6,602 bases of DNA from contig VGRA01000144.1 in the NCBI GenBank assembly GCA_016875515.1, forward strand, positions 1-6,602. Direction: 5' to 3'. This document shows, in pieces, positions 5,464 through 6,602 of this stretch. The stretch comes from Deltaproteobacteria bacterium. Its GTDB lineage: Bacteria; Myxococcota; Myxococcia; Myxococcales; Myxococcaceae. A program made the translations under genes and the position numbers. The notes under the pieces are model-generated. The model did no database searches, was not told the DNA's origin, and saw nothing but the letters and a program-made list of their open reading frames with translations. Each line of letters starts with the position of its first letter. Position 1 is the stretch's first letter.

Positions 5464-5828
5464 TGAGCGAAACGAGAAGGTACCACGCGCGGAGGGGGCG
5501 GCATGTCCCCGGCCGGCCGCCGCAGCCCGCGCCCGGTGAACCGAGCGGCCGCGCAGTCAGCATCGGCGGCAGTCGCGCCACCGGCGTCACCGCGGGGCGC
5601 TGTCACGGAGCCTGCCCGGGACCGCACGGGACCGAGCGGGCCTGGCGCCAGATACGCGGGCGCCCCACCGTCCGGCGGCGGGGACCGCACCACGGGAACA
5701 GTCCGGAATTCCGGATGCACCCACCATCCAAATCCTCGGAATTACAAACAGCACGGCCCGGCACGCCCGCTGCTCTTCCCCGGTTCACGCTGGAAACGAC
5801 TCCAGCCCAACCACCCACGGAGCAACAC
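5464..5828. other. 365-bp spacer between divergent genes
   Basis: No convincing gene lies here; the open frames lack ribosome sites and look like high-GC shadows. The spacer must hold promoters for the lipoprotein gene (minus) and for the 215-residue protein gene (plus). It contains a perfect 10-bp palindrome CTGGCGCCAG (5642-5651), a repeated GGGACCGCAC (5618-5627 and 5681-5690), and the 14-bp palindrome listed separately. I could not identify clear -35/-10 or sigma-54 pairs. The 120 bp closest to the plus-strand gene look more AT-rich, as a promoter region might. Confidence 0.6.
5702..5715. promoter_or_regulatory. Perfect 14-bp palindrome, candidate operator
   Basis: TCCGGAATTCCGGA reads the same on both strands. 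Its inner CGGAATT (5704-5710) recurs at 5737-5743 in the same direction, 33 bp away, about three helical turns, placing both on one face of DNA. The palindrome lies 114 bp before the plus-strand gene. A dimeric regulator site is an inference; no regulator gene is in the window. Confidence 0.4.
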
Positions 5829-6476
5829 ATGGACACGCTGACGACGATGGACGCCCGCAATACCAACCGGAAGTACGAGGTCTTCAACCGCCGCTCGGGA
5901 GAGGTGACCGGCAACCTGCGCCGGCTGGACGGCGGGGCCTCGCTGTACGACGCGGCGCAGGGGGCCGAGCGCGCCCTGCGGACGGCCAAACACGCCTGGG
6001 ACGAGAAGTCCGCGGCCCTCTCCCAGGCCAACGCCAAGCTGGAACTGGCCGGGCGGCAGCTGATGACGGTGTGCCGCGCCACCGCGTCCTTGAGCGAGGC
6101 GTGGAACGTGGCGGGGGCGGACGCGGTGATGGCGGCGGACGCGCAGGACGAGGCAGCGCTCGCCACGCACCTGGTGGAGGTGGCCCGTCAGGTGCCCCAC
6201 GCCGGTGAGGGGCTCGTTGCCTCCCTCAAGGCCTCCCGGCGCGCCTGGCTGTCGGCCGAGGCGGCGGTGAAGGCTGCGCAGGCGGACTTCGCCCGGGTGA
6301 CGCGGGACTTCTCCGAGGCCTACTACCGGGCCCAGGCGGTCATCGCCCAGGGCAAGGCCATGCTGACCTCGTACGGGGTGCGGGTGGTGGAGCGCAAGCC
6401 GTCCCGCCGCAAGCCTGCGTCCGCCGCCCCCACGGCCACGCTGGCCGGTGAGGCCCAGGTGCCAGAGGCCGCCTGA
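5829..6476 (+). CDS. Hypothetical Ala-rich helical protein, 215 aa
   Basis: ATG at 5829 has GGAG 6 nt upstream and is favoured over the ATG six codons later. The frame is open further upstream but without a supported start. Residues 13-40 (NRKYEVFNRRSGEVTGNLRR) look like a short beta-type segment. From about 41 to 180 the chain is rich in Ala, Glu, Lys and Arg in long helices broken near HAGEGL (residues 124-129), which suggests a helical hairpin or coiled coil. The tail (residues 185-215) is basic then Ala/Pro-rich (VVERKPSRRKPASAAPT) and probably disordered. No signal peptide or membrane segment is visible, so it is likely cytoplasmic. There is a single Cys at residue 82. I do not recognise the family; a structural or nucleic-acid-associated role is possible but unsupported. 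Confidence 0.82.
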   Translation: MDTLTTMDARNTNRKYEVFNRRSGEVTGNLRRLDGGASLYDAAQGAERALRTAKHAWDEKSAALSQANAKLELAGRQLMTVCRATASLSEAWNVAGADAVMAADAQDEAALATHLVEVARQVPHAGEGLVASLKASRRAWLSAEAAVKAAQADFARVTRDFSEAYYRAQAVIAQGKAMLTSYGVRVVERKPSRRKPASAAPTATLAGEAQVPEAA

Positions 6477-6488
6477 CGGGTTCCCCGC

Positions 6489-6516
6489 CCCGCCCGGGAG
6501 GACACCCCCGGGTGGG
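6489..6516 (+). terminator. GC-rich hairpin after the 215-aa gene
   Basis: CCCGCCCGGG (6489-6498) pairs with CCCGGGTGGG (6507-6516) as a 10-bp stem with one G-T wobble and an 8-nt loop, starting 12 nt after the stop codon. No T-run follows directly, so termination efficiency is uncertain, but position and stability fit a terminator. Confidence 0.5.
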
Positions 6517-6560
6517 CAAGGTGACCGACTGCCCGGTTTTCGCGCTAGGAAGGGCGCACC

Positions 6561-6602
6561 GTGGCCTCACAACTCTCTCTGCTGCGCGTCACCTTCCTGG
6601 GG
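6561..6602 (+). CDS. Start of an unidentified gene, cut by the window edge
   Basis: GTG at 6561 is preceded by a strong ribosome site AGGAAGGG (6547-6554) with a 6-nt gap, and the frame stays open to the window end, giving VASQLSLLRVTFLG. Fourteen residues do not identify a family. The mildly hydrophobic beginning could be an N-terminal anchor, signal or transporter segment, but this cannot be decided. It lies 84 bp after the 215-residue gene, beyond the hairpin. Confidence 0.55.
   Translation, partial: MASQLSLLRVTFLG

Noticed and set aside
5204..5590. Upstream extension of the gene X frame
   Set aside because: It overlaps the lipoprotein gene and lacks export features, whereas GTG at 5203 begins a textbook signal peptide and overlaps the lipoprotein stop.
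5256..5828. Upstream extension of the 215-residue protein frame
   Set aside because: There is no ribosome site, the composition is Arg-rich, and it overlaps the lipoprotein gene on the other strand; ATG 5829 has a good GGAG site.

Overview
The window is high-GC DNA whose style (GC-rich third codon positions, Ala/Pro/Asp/Gly-rich lipoprotein linkers, many GTG starts) suggests a myxobacterium (Myxococcota). That is inference from style; no marker gene settles it. I find no tRNA, rRNA or CRISPR array.

Layout. Positions 1-180 hold the 3' end of a plus-strand gene that converges on a block of minus-strand genes. Reading leftward from about 5463, that block is: a small lipoprotein (5463-5200), a secreted cysteine-containing protein here called gene X (5203 to 3040, interrupted), an ABC1/UbiB-family atypical kinase (2043-727) and a helical protein of unknown function (670-194). 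A 365-bp spacer (5464-5828) with a perfect 14-bp palindrome separates this block from a plus-strand block: an Ala-rich helical protein (5829-6476), a hairpin, and the first 14 codons of another gene (from 6561).

Two different insertion sequences have landed in gene X. An IS3-like element with orfA and orfB (about 3458-4911) lies inside the gene and is flanked by a 14-bp direct repeat. Removing the element and one repeat copy restores a continuous frame of 232 codons. An IS5-family element (about 2144-3040) carries its transposase in two frames joined at an A6G6 run. It lies in a CTAG sequence that contains the stop codon of gene X, so that stop is preserved. The IS3-like element therefore inactivates gene X, while the IS5 element separates the gene from its natural downstream flank.

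How the genes may work together. Before the insertions the minus strand probably carried lipoprotein, gene X, a terminator-like hairpin, then the kinase and its short neighbour. The lipoprotein stop overlaps the gene X start (GTGA), so the two were probably co-translated as an envelope pair of unknown function. The insertion has extended this chain: the broken gene X frame now ends in a GTGA that overlaps the IS orfA start, and orfA overlaps orfB by ATGA. I see no defence, secretion or biosynthetic system. The most notable things here are the double IS hit, the unusually long target repeat of the IS3-like element, and the unrecognised lipoprotein/gene X pair.
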